In this document: positions 24,446 through 32,102 of the stretch, one piece after another
How the letters are laid out: every line of letters starts with the position of its first letter
How positions within the stretch are numbered: the stretch's first letter is position 1
From: Gammaproteobacteria bacterium
GTDB lineage: Bacteria > Pseudomonadota > Gammaproteobacteria > Thiohalomonadales > Thiohalomonadaceae
Assembly (NCBI GenBank): GCA_024709225.1
Contig: JANJXC010000016.1
Location: 1 to 37,591, forward strand
Reading direction: 5' to 3'
Length of the DNA stretch: 37,591 nt
Notes under the pieces: generated by a model
Databases searched by the model: none
What the model was told of the DNA's origin: nothing
What the model saw: only the letters and a program-made list of their open reading frames with translations
Position numbers and translations under genes: made by a program

Positions 24446-25006
24446 ATGGTTCTGCGTATGTTGGGTGTGGTGCTTGGATTGGCGGTGGCCGCCCAGGCGG
24501 CGGCGGATACGCTGGATCTGAACCTGCATGATGATGCCCTGCGGGCGACCTACAGCCGCGCCGTCGGCGCCAGCCGCGGTCTGGAAATGGATATTGGCTA
24601 CCTGTATGTCGAGGAGCGGTCCGAGGATGCCAATATGTTCCATGCCGGCCTGCAGGTGACCGGCCAGAACTGGAGCAAGCAAGGCAATTTCGATATCGGT
24701 GTCGGCGGCCGTGTGGTGTTTGTCGATGCCGGCCCGTTCGAGGGCAGCAATATTGCCGTCGGCGGCCGGGTACGTTTCTCCCCCATGCCCCGGGTCGGTC
24801 TGGGCGGCTCGCTGTACTATGCCCCGAACATCACCAGCTTCATGGACAGCGAAGAATACGTGGAGTGGAATCTGGCGGTCGATTATCAGTTGCTGACCCA
24901 GGCCTTTGTCTACCTGGGTTATCGCAAGGTGGAGATCGATGTCGAGAACGGCGGCACCGCCGAGCTGGACGATCACCTGCACCTCGGTCTGCGGATGACG
25001 TTCTGA
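24446..25006 (+). CDS. YfaZ-like outer-membrane protein
   Basis: 186 residues. Signal peptide (about 1-19, ends AAA), then alternating beta strands with conserved pieces DTLDLNLHDDALRATYSR, LEMDIGYLYVEE and a C-terminal LRMTF, the aromatic end expected of an outer-membrane beta barrel. This pattern is the YfaZ family. The function is unknown. GGAGAGG 7 nt before ATG 24446 favours that start over ATG 24431. Confidence 0.85.
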   Translation: MVLRMLGVVLGLAVAAQAAADTLDLNLHDDALRATYSRAVGASRGLEMDIGYLYVEERSEDANMFHAGLQVTGQNWSKQGNFDIGVGGRVVFVDAGPFEGSNIAVGGRVRFSPMPRVGLGGSLYYAPNITSFMDSEEYVEWNLAVDYQLLTQAFVYLGYRKVEIDVENGGTAELDDHLHLGLRMTF

Positions 25007-25067
25007 TATCCGGCGGAGCGGGCGCGGCCAGCCGAGCTGTCCGGTCTTGTTGCGCCGTTGCGGAGGT

Positions 25068-25103
25068 AAAAAAAAGGGGCGCCCATGGCGCCCCTTTTTT
25101 TTT
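25068..25103. terminator. Bidirectional intrinsic terminator
   Basis: Eight A's, then GGGGCGCC (25076-25083), CAT loop, GGCGCCCC (25087-25094), then nine T's. It serves both the yfaZ-like gene and the convergent CBS gene. Confidence 0.93.
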
Positions 25104-25117
25104 CGGGCCGGCTGGTA

Positions 25118-25714
25118 TCAGGCGGCGTTGAGCGCGGCCTCCAGCTCGGCAAAGGTCTGCGCGACCTCGGCGGTTTCGATGGTGATGCCCAGCTGCTTGC
25201 TGATCTGCTTGGTGGAGAACATGCCGCGCACGATCTGGCGATCGTCGGCAACGCGCTCCACCACCAGCGCATGCTGGCGTCCGACGCGCTTGAGGGTTTC
25301 GACGATGTCGCCCACGGTGGCGCGCGCCACGTCGGGCATGCACAGCACGTCCAGCTTGTCCTGCGCCGTCATGATGTCGCGTACAAAGATGTCCTCGCGC
25401 TTGCCGCCGACTTCCTGCAGGTACTTCATCGGCTTTTCACCCAGCACATCGGTGGCGGTGATGACACCGAGGATTTCATTGTCACGTCCGGTGACGAACA
25501 GCAGACGTATGCCGGAGGCAATCATGCGCTGGTTGGCATCTTCCAGGCTGGCGCAGGGGCCGATGGTCATGGCGGCGACCTTGATGAAGTCGGTCATGAC
25601 GTCGGTGGCGGGGCTGTCGGCGCTGACGCGCTCCGGCAGGCGCTGCGGTGGGCGCTGGTAGGTGGTGCCGGCATCCAGACGCTTGTAGGACAGGGGATTG
25701 TAGTTCTGGCTCAT
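25118..25714 (-). CDS. Two-CBS-domain protein
   Basis: 198 residues. After an unstructured N terminus (residues 1-35) come two CBS domains: about 38-110 (VMTDFIKVAAMTIGPCASLEDANQRM...GVITATDV) and about 112-185 (VRDIMTAQ...HALVVERVADDRQIVRGMFS). Such pairs bind adenosine nucleotides and usually control a partner protein. No transporter or enzyme domain is attached, so this is a stand-alone sensor of unknown partner. Confidence 0.9.
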   Translation of the reverse strand: MSQNYNPLSYKRLDAGTTYQRPPQRLPERVSADSPATDVMTDFIKVAAMTIGPCASLEDANQRMIASGIRLLFVTGRDNEILGVITATDVLGEKPMKYLQEVGGKREDIFVRDIMTAQDKLDVLCMPDVARATVGDIVETLKRVGRQHALVVERVADDRQIVRGMFSTKQISKQLGITIETAEVAQTFAELEAALNAA

Positions 25715-25862
25715 GTATGTTTCTCCAGTGGTCGCGTGGTGCTCTGTGTATTTTTTGCCCTGTGCGGTTAGAGATAATGCAAAAAGCCGGTTTTTTCAAT
25801 CGAGCCGGAACCAAATAAATTACGTCAGCCATTAGCTGCTTGAATGTCTTGATGCGGACCAT

Positions 25863-25891
25863 AAAAAAAGGCCGGCATGAGCCGGCCTTTT
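25863..25891 (-). terminator. Intrinsic terminator of the HU-like gene
   Basis: AAAAGGCCGGC (25866-25876), loop ATGA, GCCGGCCTTTT (25881-25891); the A-run at 25863-25869 is the T-run on the minus strand. It lies 24 bp beyond the HU-like stop. Confidence 0.9.
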
Positions 25892-25914
25892 CGCGTGCAG
25901 CCAGGGACCGCGTC

Positions 25915-26322
25915 TTACAGGACGCTTTCCTTCAGGCCCTTCAGCGCGGTCAGCTTGACGGTGTTGCGCGCCGGCTTGGCCTTGACGGTGATCTCTTCGC
26001 CGGTGAACGGGGAGATCATCTTGCGTGCCTTGGTGGCAGGCTTCTTGTGACGGCGGATCTTCACGCCCACTTCGGGAACGGTGAATTCGCCGGAGCCGTT
26101 CTTCTTCATGTGGGCCTCGACCATGGCAGCCATGGTGCTGAACACGGCGCCTACATCCTTCTTGGCCACGCCGGTGGCTTCGGCGATGGCGGCGATGATC
26201 TGACTCTTGGTCTGCTTGGTGGTGATTGCCTTCAGCGGAGCGGCAGCGGCCTTGGCCGGAGCAGCTTTCTTCGGGGCAGCCTTTACAGCTTTCTTGGCAG
26301 CAGTCTTTTTCTTTACAGCCAT
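25915..26322 (-). CDS. HU-like DNA-binding protein with a lysine/alanine-rich N-terminal tail
   Basis: 135 residues, of which about 40-130 form the HU/IHF fold (KSQIIAAIAEATGVAKKDVGAVFSTM, then GSGEFTVPEVGVKIRRHKKPATKARKMISP). The first 30 or so residues (MAVKKKTAAKKAVKAAPKKA...) are a histone-H1-like basic tail. Tailed HU proteins are known in several bacteria and compact DNA more strongly. It should be abundant: GGGAG precedes the ATG, and a strong terminator follows. A perfect 20-bp palindrome lies in its leader. Confidence 0.9.
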   Translation of the reverse strand: MAVKKKTAAKKAVKAAPKKAAPAKAAAAPLKAITTKQTKSQIIAAIAEATGVAKKDVGAVFSTMAAMVEAHMKKNGSGEFTVPEVGVKIRRHKKPATKARKMISPFTGEEITVKAKPARNTVKLTALKGLKESVL

Positions 26323-26350
26323 CTGTGATCTCCCTGGTTCGATGGTAGAA

Positions 26351-26370
26351 ACAACTCACCGGTGAGTTGT
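26351..26370. promoter_or_regulatory. Perfect 20-bp palindrome upstream of the HU-like gene
   Basis: ACAACTCACCGGTGAGTTGT is identical on both strands and lies 28 bp upstream of the ATG, in the leader or near the start of transcription. It could be an operator or an RNA hairpin of 10 bp (with no loop it would need to open at the middle). The rest of the 220-bp divergent region (26323-26542) is AT-rich and likely holds the HU promoter. Confidence 0.65.
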
Positions 26371-26542
26371 CGTCGGCGAGTGATTTTGAAACGATAATTT
26401 GCAAAATACAAGGGAAAAACCTGGCGTAAACCCCCTTTTTTTCCAGTTATGAGGCGTTTCCACACTTTTGCCGTCCAGCACCCGCGGAAGGAAACTGCTA
26501 GGATGCGCGGGCAACATATCGGGCAAGGCGGGGAGGCAGGAA

Positions 26543-26950
26543 GTGATCGGCGAGATCAGCGTGGATGTTCCGGGGCAGGGCTTGCATGAGATCACGGCGC
26601 GGGTGGCCGAATTGGTGCAGCGTTCCGGGATACGGGAAGGGTTGTGCACGGTGTTTCTGCAGCACACCTCGGCCAGTCTGCTGATCCAGGAAAATGCCGA
26701 CCCCGCCGCGCGTCATGATCTGGAATGCTGGCTCAACCGGCTGGTAGCGGAAAACGATCCGCTCTACACGCACACCCAGGAAGGGCCGGATGACATGCCG
26801 TCCCACATCAAGGCCGCGCTGACCGCCGTCAGTCTGGCCATCCCGGTGCGGGACGGCCGTCTGGCCCTGGGCACCTGGCAGGGGATTTATCTGTGGGAAC
26901 ATCGGCGTCAGCGCGGCCGGCGGCGCTGCGTGGTGCATATCGGCACCTGA
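26543..26950 (+). CDS. YjbQ family protein (UPF0047)
   Basis: 135 residues from GTG 26543, preceded by GGAGGCAGGA. The pattern LQHTSASLLIQENADPAARHDLE and DDMPSHIKAALTAVSLAIPV, with LGTWQGIYLWEHR at the end, is the full UPF0047/YjbQ signature. The family is linked to thiamine-phosphate synthase-like activity, but its true role is uncertain. The frame continues 25 codons upstream without a ribosome site, so the GTG is preferred. It is followed closely by the AEC permease. Confidence 0.9.
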   Translation: MIGEISVDVPGQGLHEITARVAELVQRSGIREGLCTVFLQHTSASLLIQENADPAARHDLECWLNRLVAENDPLYTHTQEGPDDMPSHIKAALTAVSLAIPVRDGRLALGTWQGIYLWEHRRQRGRRRCVVHIGT

Positions 26951-26963
26951 GAGGGGCGGCGGG

Positions 26964-27878
26964 ATGGTTGACGTGATTTTGCAGGCGGCCGCGCTCATCG
27001 CGTGCGGCGTGCTGTGGCGGGTGCTGACGCCCCTCGGGCTGGAGGCGGAGCAGGTGCGGCGCAGCCTCACCGGCGTGGTCTATGTGCTGCTGCTGCCTGC
27101 CCTGGTGTTGCTGGTGCTGTGGCAGGCCTCTCTGGGACTGGATTCGGTGCGCATCGCCGTGTCCGCGGCGGCGGCGGTCGGCCTCGGTCTGCTGGCGGCG
27201 TGGCTGTGGTTCCGCCGCGGCGCGCAGCCCAACCGGGTGGTTGGGGCGTTGCTGCTCGCCGCCGCCTTTCCCAACGCCACCTATCTGGGTCTGCCGGTGC
27301 TGGAGGCGACCTTCGGTCCCTGGGCGCGCAGCGTGGCCATCCAGTATGACCTGCTGGCCTGCACTCCCTTGTTGCTGTCGGTGGGCGTTGCGCTGGCGGC
27401 ATGGTATGGCGGTGGCGGGCAGAAGGAGCATCCCCTGCTGGCCCTGCTCAAGGTGCCGCCGCTGTGGGCGGCGCTGGCGGGTATCACGCTCAATCTGGCG
27501 CAGGCGCCGCTCCCGGCCATCGTCGGCTCCTGGCTGGACATGCTGGGCTCCGGCGTGGTGCCGCTGATGCTGTTTTCCCTCGGATTGGGGTTGCGCTGGG
27601 CCGGTACCTGGCACCACCAGATCCCGCTGGTGCTGCCGGTGGCGATAATCCAGTTGCTGCTTGTGCCCTTGCTGATCTGGGGCCTGGCGGCGGGGCTGGG
27701 TCTGGAAGGACAGGTGCTGGCCGCGGTCGTGCTGGAGGCGGCCATGCCCAGCATGGTGCTCGGCATCGTGCTGTGTGATCGCTACCATCTGGATACCGGC
27801 CTGTATGCCATGACGGTGACCGTGACGACGGTGCTGTGCATGGTGACGCTGCCGCTGTGGTTTGCCTGGTTGTCCTGA
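26964..27878 (+). CDS. AEC (auxin efflux carrier) family transporter
   Basis: 304 residues, about ten hydrophobic spans in two halves with a central loop. GALLLAAAFPNATYLGLPVLEA (about 92-113) is the AEC N-terminal motif, and the second half ends VVLEAAMPSMVLGIVLCDRY. The family exports organic acids or similar anions; the substrate is unknown. It begins 13 bp after yjbQ, so the two form a probable operon. Confidence 0.88.
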   Translation: MVDVILQAAALIACGVLWRVLTPLGLEAEQVRRSLTGVVYVLLLPALVLLVLWQASLGLDSVRIAVSAAAAVGLGLLAAWLWFRRGAQPNRVVGALLLAAAFPNATYLGLPVLEATFGPWARSVAIQYDLLACTPLLLSVGVALAAWYGGGGQKEHPLLALLKVPPLWAALAGITLNLAQAPLPAIVGSWLDMLGSGVVPLMLFSLGLGLRWAGTWHHQIPLVLPVAIIQLLLVPLLIWGLAAGLGLEGQVLAAVVLEAAMPSMVLGIVLCDRYHLDTGLYAMTVTVTTVLCMVTLPLWFAWLS

Positions 27879-27963
27879 CGCGGGTGGCAGGCGGGGCGCT
27901 TAGTCCGTATGATTGCCAGAGTTGCCACCGAGCAGCCAAGAATAACGACAAAGGATTGAGGAG

Positions 27964-28530
27964 ATGCGACAGGCTCTCTTTCTACTCATGATGCTGGCCC
28001 TGGCGCCCGCGCTGGCCGAGACCGTCTATATCAGCGACGTCTTGCGCGTGGGCGTGCGCGCGTTGCCCAATTCCAATGATGTTCCCCTGGCGGTAGTGAC
28101 CTCCGGGGCCGAGCTGAAGGTGCTGGAGCGCCAGGCCGGCCATCTGCGCGTGCGCACTGCCGCCGGCGTGGAGGGCTGGATCGCCGAGGTCTATGCCACC
28201 AGCGAGCTGCCGGCGCAGCTGCAGCTGGAGCGGGTCACCCAGGAGCGGGATCGCCTGCAGCAGGAGCTGGCCAGCCTGCGCAGCAGCGCCAGCGCCGGCA
28301 GCGAACAGGCCGCGCAGCTGACCGCCCGGGTGGGACTGTTGCAGGAGGAGAATGCGCAACTGCAGGCGCGGGCCGCCGAGCTGGCGGCACAACTGCAGGC
28401 GCAGGAGGGCGGCTTCGCCTGGCTTTACTATGCGCTGGCGCTGATCGCGCTGTTCTTCCTTGGTGTCTATCTGGGTGTGCGCTGGGACAAGGAGCGCGTG
28501 GCGCAGCGTCTGGGCGGCCTCGAACTCTGA
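27964..28530 (+). CDS. TIGR04211-type SH3 and coiled-coil membrane protein (YgiM-like)
   Basis: 188 residues. Signal peptide (about 1-18, ends LAE), bacterial SH3 domain (VYISDVLRVGVRALPNSND to GVEGWIAEVY, about 19-82), a Gln/Leu-rich coiled coil (about 85-150), and a C-terminal membrane span (WLYYALALIALFFLGVYLGV) with a short basic tail. This order defines the YgiM/TIGR04211 family, whose function is unknown. It is paralogous to the protein at 31237-31890. Its stop is 4 bp from the convergent GST stop. Confidence 0.92.
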   Translation: MRQALFLLMMLALAPALAETVYISDVLRVGVRALPNSNDVPLAVVTSGAELKVLERQAGHLRVRTAAGVEGWIAEVYATSELPAQLQLERVTQERDRLQQELASLRSSASAGSEQAAQLTARVGLLQEENAQLQARAAELAAQLQAQEGGFAWLYYALALIALFFLGVYLGVRWDKERVAQRLGGLEL

Positions 28531-28534
28531 TCGC

Positions 28535-29191
28535 TCAGCAAAACACCCGGGCGCCATGGGCGCCGGCCCCCTTGATGTGGTTGCGGTAAAGCTCGGCAAA
28601 TTCCTCCACCACTGAATCGCGCACCGCCGGACGTTGCAGCAGCCGCTGCGACCAGGCCTGCACCTTCGGCAGTCCCTGCATCAGTCCCAGCGGGTGCCAG
28701 CCCTCCAGCAGTTGCAGACGCAGGAAGAACGGCGCGAAGGCCGCGTCGACCAATGCGAAGTCCGCGCCATTGAACAACGGTCCGGCGACCTGCTGTTCCA
28801 GTTGTGCCAGCTTGGCGCACAGCTCGGTGCACTGGGCAGCGAAGGCGGCGGCGTCGGCGGCGGCCATGGTGAGGTTGTACTGGCAGGCCAGCAGACCGGA
28901 GGCGAATTCGATCCAGGCCCGGTTGTGCGCCTTGCGCAGCGGGTCGGCCGGATGCAGCGAGGGCGGATTGACCTCATCCAGGTATTCCATGATCACCGCC
29001 GATTCGAACAGCACCGTCTCCCCCACCCTGAGCAGGGGCACCTTGCCCAGCGGCGAAATGGCCTGGAACCACTCCGGCGGCTCCTTCAGGTTGATGTAGG
29101 TGATGTCGAAGGGCACATCCTTTTCCAGCAGCACGATCACCGAGCGCTGCACAAAGGGGCAGAGCTTGAAGCTGACCAGTTCTGGTTTCAT
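28535..29191 (-). CDS. Glutathione S-transferase family protein
   Basis: 218 residues. N-terminal thioredoxin-like GST domain (FKLCPFVQRSVIVLLEKDVPFDI, then the cis-Pro/Ser-binding region GKVPLLRVGETVLFESAVIMEYLDE) and an all-helical C-terminal domain. The CPFVQR motif places a cysteine (about 11) near the GSH site, as in omega/beta-type enzymes. Substrate unknown. ATG 29191 is used; the frame is open 29 codons further up, but that part is repeat copy E read in frame. Confidence 0.9.
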   Translation of the reverse strand: MKPELVSFKLCPFVQRSVIVLLEKDVPFDITYINLKEPPEWFQAISPLGKVPLLRVGETVLFESAVIMEYLDEVNPPSLHPADPLRKAHNRAWIEFASGLLACQYNLTMAAADAAAFAAQCTELCAKLAQLEQQVAGPLFNGADFALVDAAFAPFFLRLQLLEGWHPLGLMQGLPKVQAWSQRLLQRPAVRDSVVEEFAELYRNHIKGAGAHGARVFC

Positions 29192-29200
29192 GGCGATAGG

Positions 29201-29286
29201 TTCCAAGTGGCAAGTGACAAGTGACAAGTGACAAGTGGCAAGTCTAGAGGCAGTTTCTTGCCACTTGAAACTTGTCACTTGTAACT
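29201..29286. repeat. Heptad palindromic element, copy E (best preserved)
   Basis: Left arm 29201-29243 contains six tandem 7-bp units: TTCCAAG TGGCAAG, then TGACAAG three times, then TGGCAAG. Right arm 29257-29286 (CTTGCCACTTGAAACTTGTC...) holds the inverted units. The core is only 13 bp. It lies between the GST start and the HIT stop, both minus strand. The two variable bases change from unit to unit while the CAAG core is constant. Confidence 0.9.
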
Positions 29287-29290
29287 GGGT

Positions 29291-29632
29291 TTATCCCGGC
29301 GGCCAGGCGAAGTTGCGGCCGGCGAGCAGATGCAGGTGGATGTGGAACACGGTCTGGCCGGCGGCGGCGTTGGTGTTCATCACCAGGCGGTAGCCGTCCT
29401 CGGCGAAGCCCAGCTCGGCGGCGAGCTGGCGCGCGGCGAGGAACAGGTGGCCCACCACGGTCGCATCGGCCTCGGTCAGGGCGTTGACGGTGGCGATGTG
29501 CTGGCGCGGGATGATCAGGATATGGGTCGGCGCCTGCGGATTGAGGTCGCGGAAGGCCACTACATGTTCGTCCTGGTGGACGATGGTGGCCGGGATCTCG
29601 CCGGCGGCGATCTTGCAGAAGATGCAGTTCAT
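29291..29632 (-). CDS. HIT-family nucleotide hydrolase (HinT-like)
   Basis: 113 residues. The chain starts NCIFCKIAAGEIPATIVHQDEHVVAF and ends with the catalytic HIHLHLL triad segment (His-X-His-X-His) before the C-terminal LAGRNFAWPPG. These features and the length match HinT-type purine nucleoside phosphoramidases. The two N-terminal cysteines and the downstream histidines could also bind zinc. It diverges from rimO. Confidence 0.95.
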   Translation of the reverse strand: MNCIFCKIAAGEIPATIVHQDEHVVAFRDLNPQAPTHILIIPRQHIATVNALTEADATVVGHLFLAARQLAAELGFAEDGYRLVMNTNAAAGQTVFHIHLHLLAGRNFAWPPG

Positions 29633-29752
29633 GGTCGCTCCTGGGTAATGGTCCGTCTGGTGTAACCCAATGCCGCACGGGGATCAAGCCGGAAGTGCCT
29701 GCCGCGCGGCGCCCTGCTATCCTATGGGCCCGTTCATTCCCTCCTGTCTCCC

Positions 29753-31072
29753 ATGAGCAAATCCATACCCAAAGTCGGTTTCGTCAGCCTCGGCTGCCCC
29801 AAGGCCACCGTGGATTCCGAGCGCATCCTCACCCACCTGCGCGCCGAGGGCTACCGCATCGTGCCGACCTATGACGATGCCGACCTGGTAGTGGTGAATA
29901 CCTGCGGTTTCATCGACGCGGCGGTGGAGGAGTCGCTCGACACCATCGGCGAGGCCCTGGCGGAGAACGGCCGGGTGATCGTCACCGGCTGTCTCGGTGC
30001 CAAGGAAGATGTCATTCGCAACGCCCATCCGCAGGTGCTGGCGGTGACCGGCCCGGATTCGCTGGAGCAGGTGATGGCCGCGGTGCATGGCGTGCTGCCG
30101 CCGCATCACGACCCCTACACCGATCTGGTGCCGCCCGGCGGCATCAAGCTGACGCCGCGCCACTACGCCTACATCAAGATCGCCGAGGGCTGCAATCAGC
30201 GTTGTACCTTCTGCATCATCCCCTCCATGCGCGGCGACCTGGTGAGCCGGCCGGCGGGCGAGATCCTGGAAGAGGCGGAGAAGCTGGTGGGGGCCGGCGT
30301 GAAGGAACTGCTCATCGTGGCGCAGGACACCGCCGCCTACGGCGTCGACCTCAAGTACCGCACCGGTTTCTGGCACGGCAAGCCGGTGAAGAGCCGCATC
30401 ACCGAACTGGCGCGCAATCTGGGGTCGCTGGGCGCCTGGGTGCGGCTGCACTACGTCTATCCCTATCCGCACGTGGACGAGCTGGTGGAGCTGATGGCCG
30501 AGGGCGTGATCCTGCCCTACCTGGACGTGCCGCTGCAGCACGCCAGCCCGACCATCCTCAAGGCCATGCGCCGTCCCGGCAATATCGAGAACACCCTGCA
30601 ACGCATCGGGCAGTGGCGTGCCACCTGCCCGGACCTGACCCTGCGTTCCACCTTCATCGTCGGCTTCCCCGGCGAGACCGAACAGGACTTCGAACAGCTG
30701 CTCGCCTTCATCGAGGAGGCGCGGCTGGACCGCGTCGGCGCCTTCGCCTATTCACCGGTGGAGGGGGCCCCGGCCAACGCGATGGCGACTCCGGTGCCGG
30801 AGGACCTCAAGGAGGAACGCCTGGAGCGCTTCATGGAATTGCAGGCGGCGATCAGCGCCGACAAGCTGCAGGACAAGGTGGGCCGGACGCTGACGGTGCT
30901 GATCGATGAGGTGGGCGAAGACGAGGCCTACGGCCGCAGCAGCGCCGACGCGCCGGAGATCGACGGCATGGTGATCATCGAGAACGGCGCCGGGCTGCAG
31001 CCGGGGCAGTTTGTCGAGGTGGAGATCACCGCCGCCGGCGAGCACGACCTGTTCGGCGAGGCAGTGGAGTAG
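29753..31072 (+). CDS. rimO: Ribosomal protein S12 methylthiotransferase RimO
   Basis: 439 residues. N-terminal UPF0004 domain with cluster cysteines at about 15, 51 and 80 ([25 protein letters not shown]), radical SAM motif CNQRCTFC with cysteines about 147, 151 and 154, and a C-terminal TRAM domain ([16 protein letters not shown]...). Length and the [17 protein letters not shown] segment match RimO, which adds a methylthio group to an aspartate of ribosomal protein S12 using two 4Fe-4S clusters. MiaB is the nearest alternative, but the motifs favour RimO. Confidence 0.95.
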   Translation: MSKSIPKVGFVSLGCPKATVDSERILTHLRAEGYRIVPTYDDADLVVVNTCGFIDAAVEESLDTIGEALAENGRVIVTGCLGAKEDVIRNAHPQVLAVTGPDSLEQVMAAVHGVLPPHHDPYTDLVPPGGIKLTPRHYAYIKIAEGCNQRCTFCIIPSMRGDLVSRPAGEILEEAEKLVGAGVKELLIVAQDTAAYGVDLKYRTGFWHGKPVKSRITELARNLGSLGAWVRLHYVYPYPHVDELVELMAEGVILPYLDVPLQHASPTILKAMRRPGNIENTLQRIGQWRATCPDLTLRSTFIVGFPGETEQDFEQLLAFIEEARLDRVGAFAYSPVEGAPANAMATPVPEDLKEERLERFMELQAAISADKLQDKVGRTLTVLIDEVGEDEAYGRSSADAPEIDGMVIIENGAGLQPGQFVEVEITAAGEHDLFGEAVE

Positions 31073-31138
31073 AAGGCTCACTGCCAAGCCTTGCCGCGGA
31101 GATGCGGAGGCGCAGAGGACACTAAGGTTCTATCGCTT

Positions 31139-31214
31139 CTGTAGGAGCGCCTCTGGCGCGATGTGGCACCGGAGCCTTGCGGTGAGTCCTGTCGCGGCAT
31201 AGCCGCTCCTACAG
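31139..31214. repeat. REP-like palindrome, diverged relative of the 3821 element
   Basis: Arms 31139-31161 (starting CTGTAGGAGCGCCTCTGGCG) and 31192-31214 match as reverse complements at 20 of 23 positions with a 30-bp spacer. GTAGGAGCG is shared with the 3821 palindrome. Just before it, around 31094-31119, is a short run of GCGGAG-like 8-bp units. It lies between the convergent rimO and second SH3 genes. Confidence 0.85.
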
Positions 31215-31236
31215 AAAACCTGTGAAGAATGTTGCA

Positions 31237-31890
31237 TCAGCGCCAGTCGCTCCAGCTCTGGCGCTTGCGCAGCTTGGGCAGGATCAGGCCGAGCAGCATG
31301 CCGCCGAACAGGACGCCGGCGCCGGCCAGGAACCAGTCGCGATTGGCGCGATCGCGCAAGGCGGTATTTTCCTCGCCCAGCATGCGGGCGTTGAGCTCCA
31401 GCTCCTGCAGGCGCTGGCGCATCTCCTGGTTCTGTTTTTCCAGCTCCAGCGGCCGCGCGGCGACCGTCTTCAGACGCTCCAGCTCGGCCTGCAGTTTTTC
31501 CGCCGTGCCGCTCACCTGTTTGTGCTCGCCCTCCACGGTGCGCTTTTCGGTGCGCAATGCGGCGAGGTCTTTCTTGAGCTGCTGATTTTCCGTCTCGAAG
31601 CGTGCCAGCCGCTGTTCGGCCTGCGCCAGACGATCCCGGGCCACCGGCGTGGTGGTCAGATACTGGGTCAGCACCCAACCCTCGGTGCCATCGGCGGTGC
31701 GGACGCGGGCGTACTTGTCGTCGCGTTCGAGGATCTCCAGGGCGGCTCCGGAGCTCAGCGTACGCAGGATCTGGTAGGTATTGCCTTGGCCGGTGCGCAG
31801 GGTAATCGTCAGGTTGTCGTCGACGTAATTGGTTTCGGCTGCGGTGACCGTCGCAACGGCAAGCATCAGCGCGAACAGGAAGAGTCTCAT
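31237..31890 (-). CDS. Second TIGR04211-type SH3 and coiled-coil membrane protein
   Basis: 217 residues: signal peptide (about 1-18, ends VTAAE), SH3 domain (YVDDNLTITLRTGQGNTYQI to GTEGWVLTQYL), a long coiled coil (about 85-180, many Gln, Glu, Leu), and a C-terminal span (WFLAGAGVLFGGMLLGLILP) with a basic tail KLRKRQSWSDWR. Same architecture as 27964-28530 but with a longer coiled coil. AAGGA 8 nt upstream fixes ATG 31890 rather than the ATG three codons earlier. Confidence 0.92.
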   Translation of the reverse strand: MRLFLFALMLAVATVTAAETNYVDDNLTITLRTGQGNTYQILRTLSSGAALEILERDDKYARVRTADGTEGWVLTQYLTTTPVARDRLAQAEQRLARFETENQQLKKDLAALRTEKRTVEGEHKQVSGTAEKLQAELERLKTVAARPLELEKQNQEMRQRLQELELNARMLGEENTALRDRANRDWFLAGAGVLFGGMLLGLILPKLRKRQSWSDWR

Positions 31891-32072
31891 GGCGTGCATT
31901 CCTTGTTGATAAACGTGCGTATTGTTTGCGCCGCCGCCGACACGGACAGTGCCGGCAGTCACAGTTCCAGGTCGCGGCCAGCGGTTCACGCCGGCCGGAC
32001 CGCGCATGTGTAGCATGTTTCAGAACAGGGTGCACCCCCGCAGGGTGAGCGAGGGCAGTCAGGCATGGCCGC

Positions 32073-32091
32073 CGCCCGGCAGTGCCGGGCG
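32073..32091. other. GC-rich hairpin beyond the GGDEF-EAL gene
   Basis: CGCCCGGC (32073-32080), AGT loop, GCCGGGCG (32084-32091). It lies 12 bp past the stop of the GGDEF-EAL gene and could be a transcript-end hairpin; no T-run follows. The rest of 31891-32102 shows no gene I can support. Confidence 0.5.
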
Positions 32092-32102
32092 ACGGCAGGG
32101 GA

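Noticed and set aside
28551-28568. GGCGCC-type palindrome at the end of the GST gene as a terminator
   Set aside because: It lies inside the coding sequence and no T-run follows.
29201-29286. CRISPR-like array because of regularly spaced short repeats
   Set aside because: The units are 7 bp with no spacers and are arranged as an inverted pair, and no cas genes are present.
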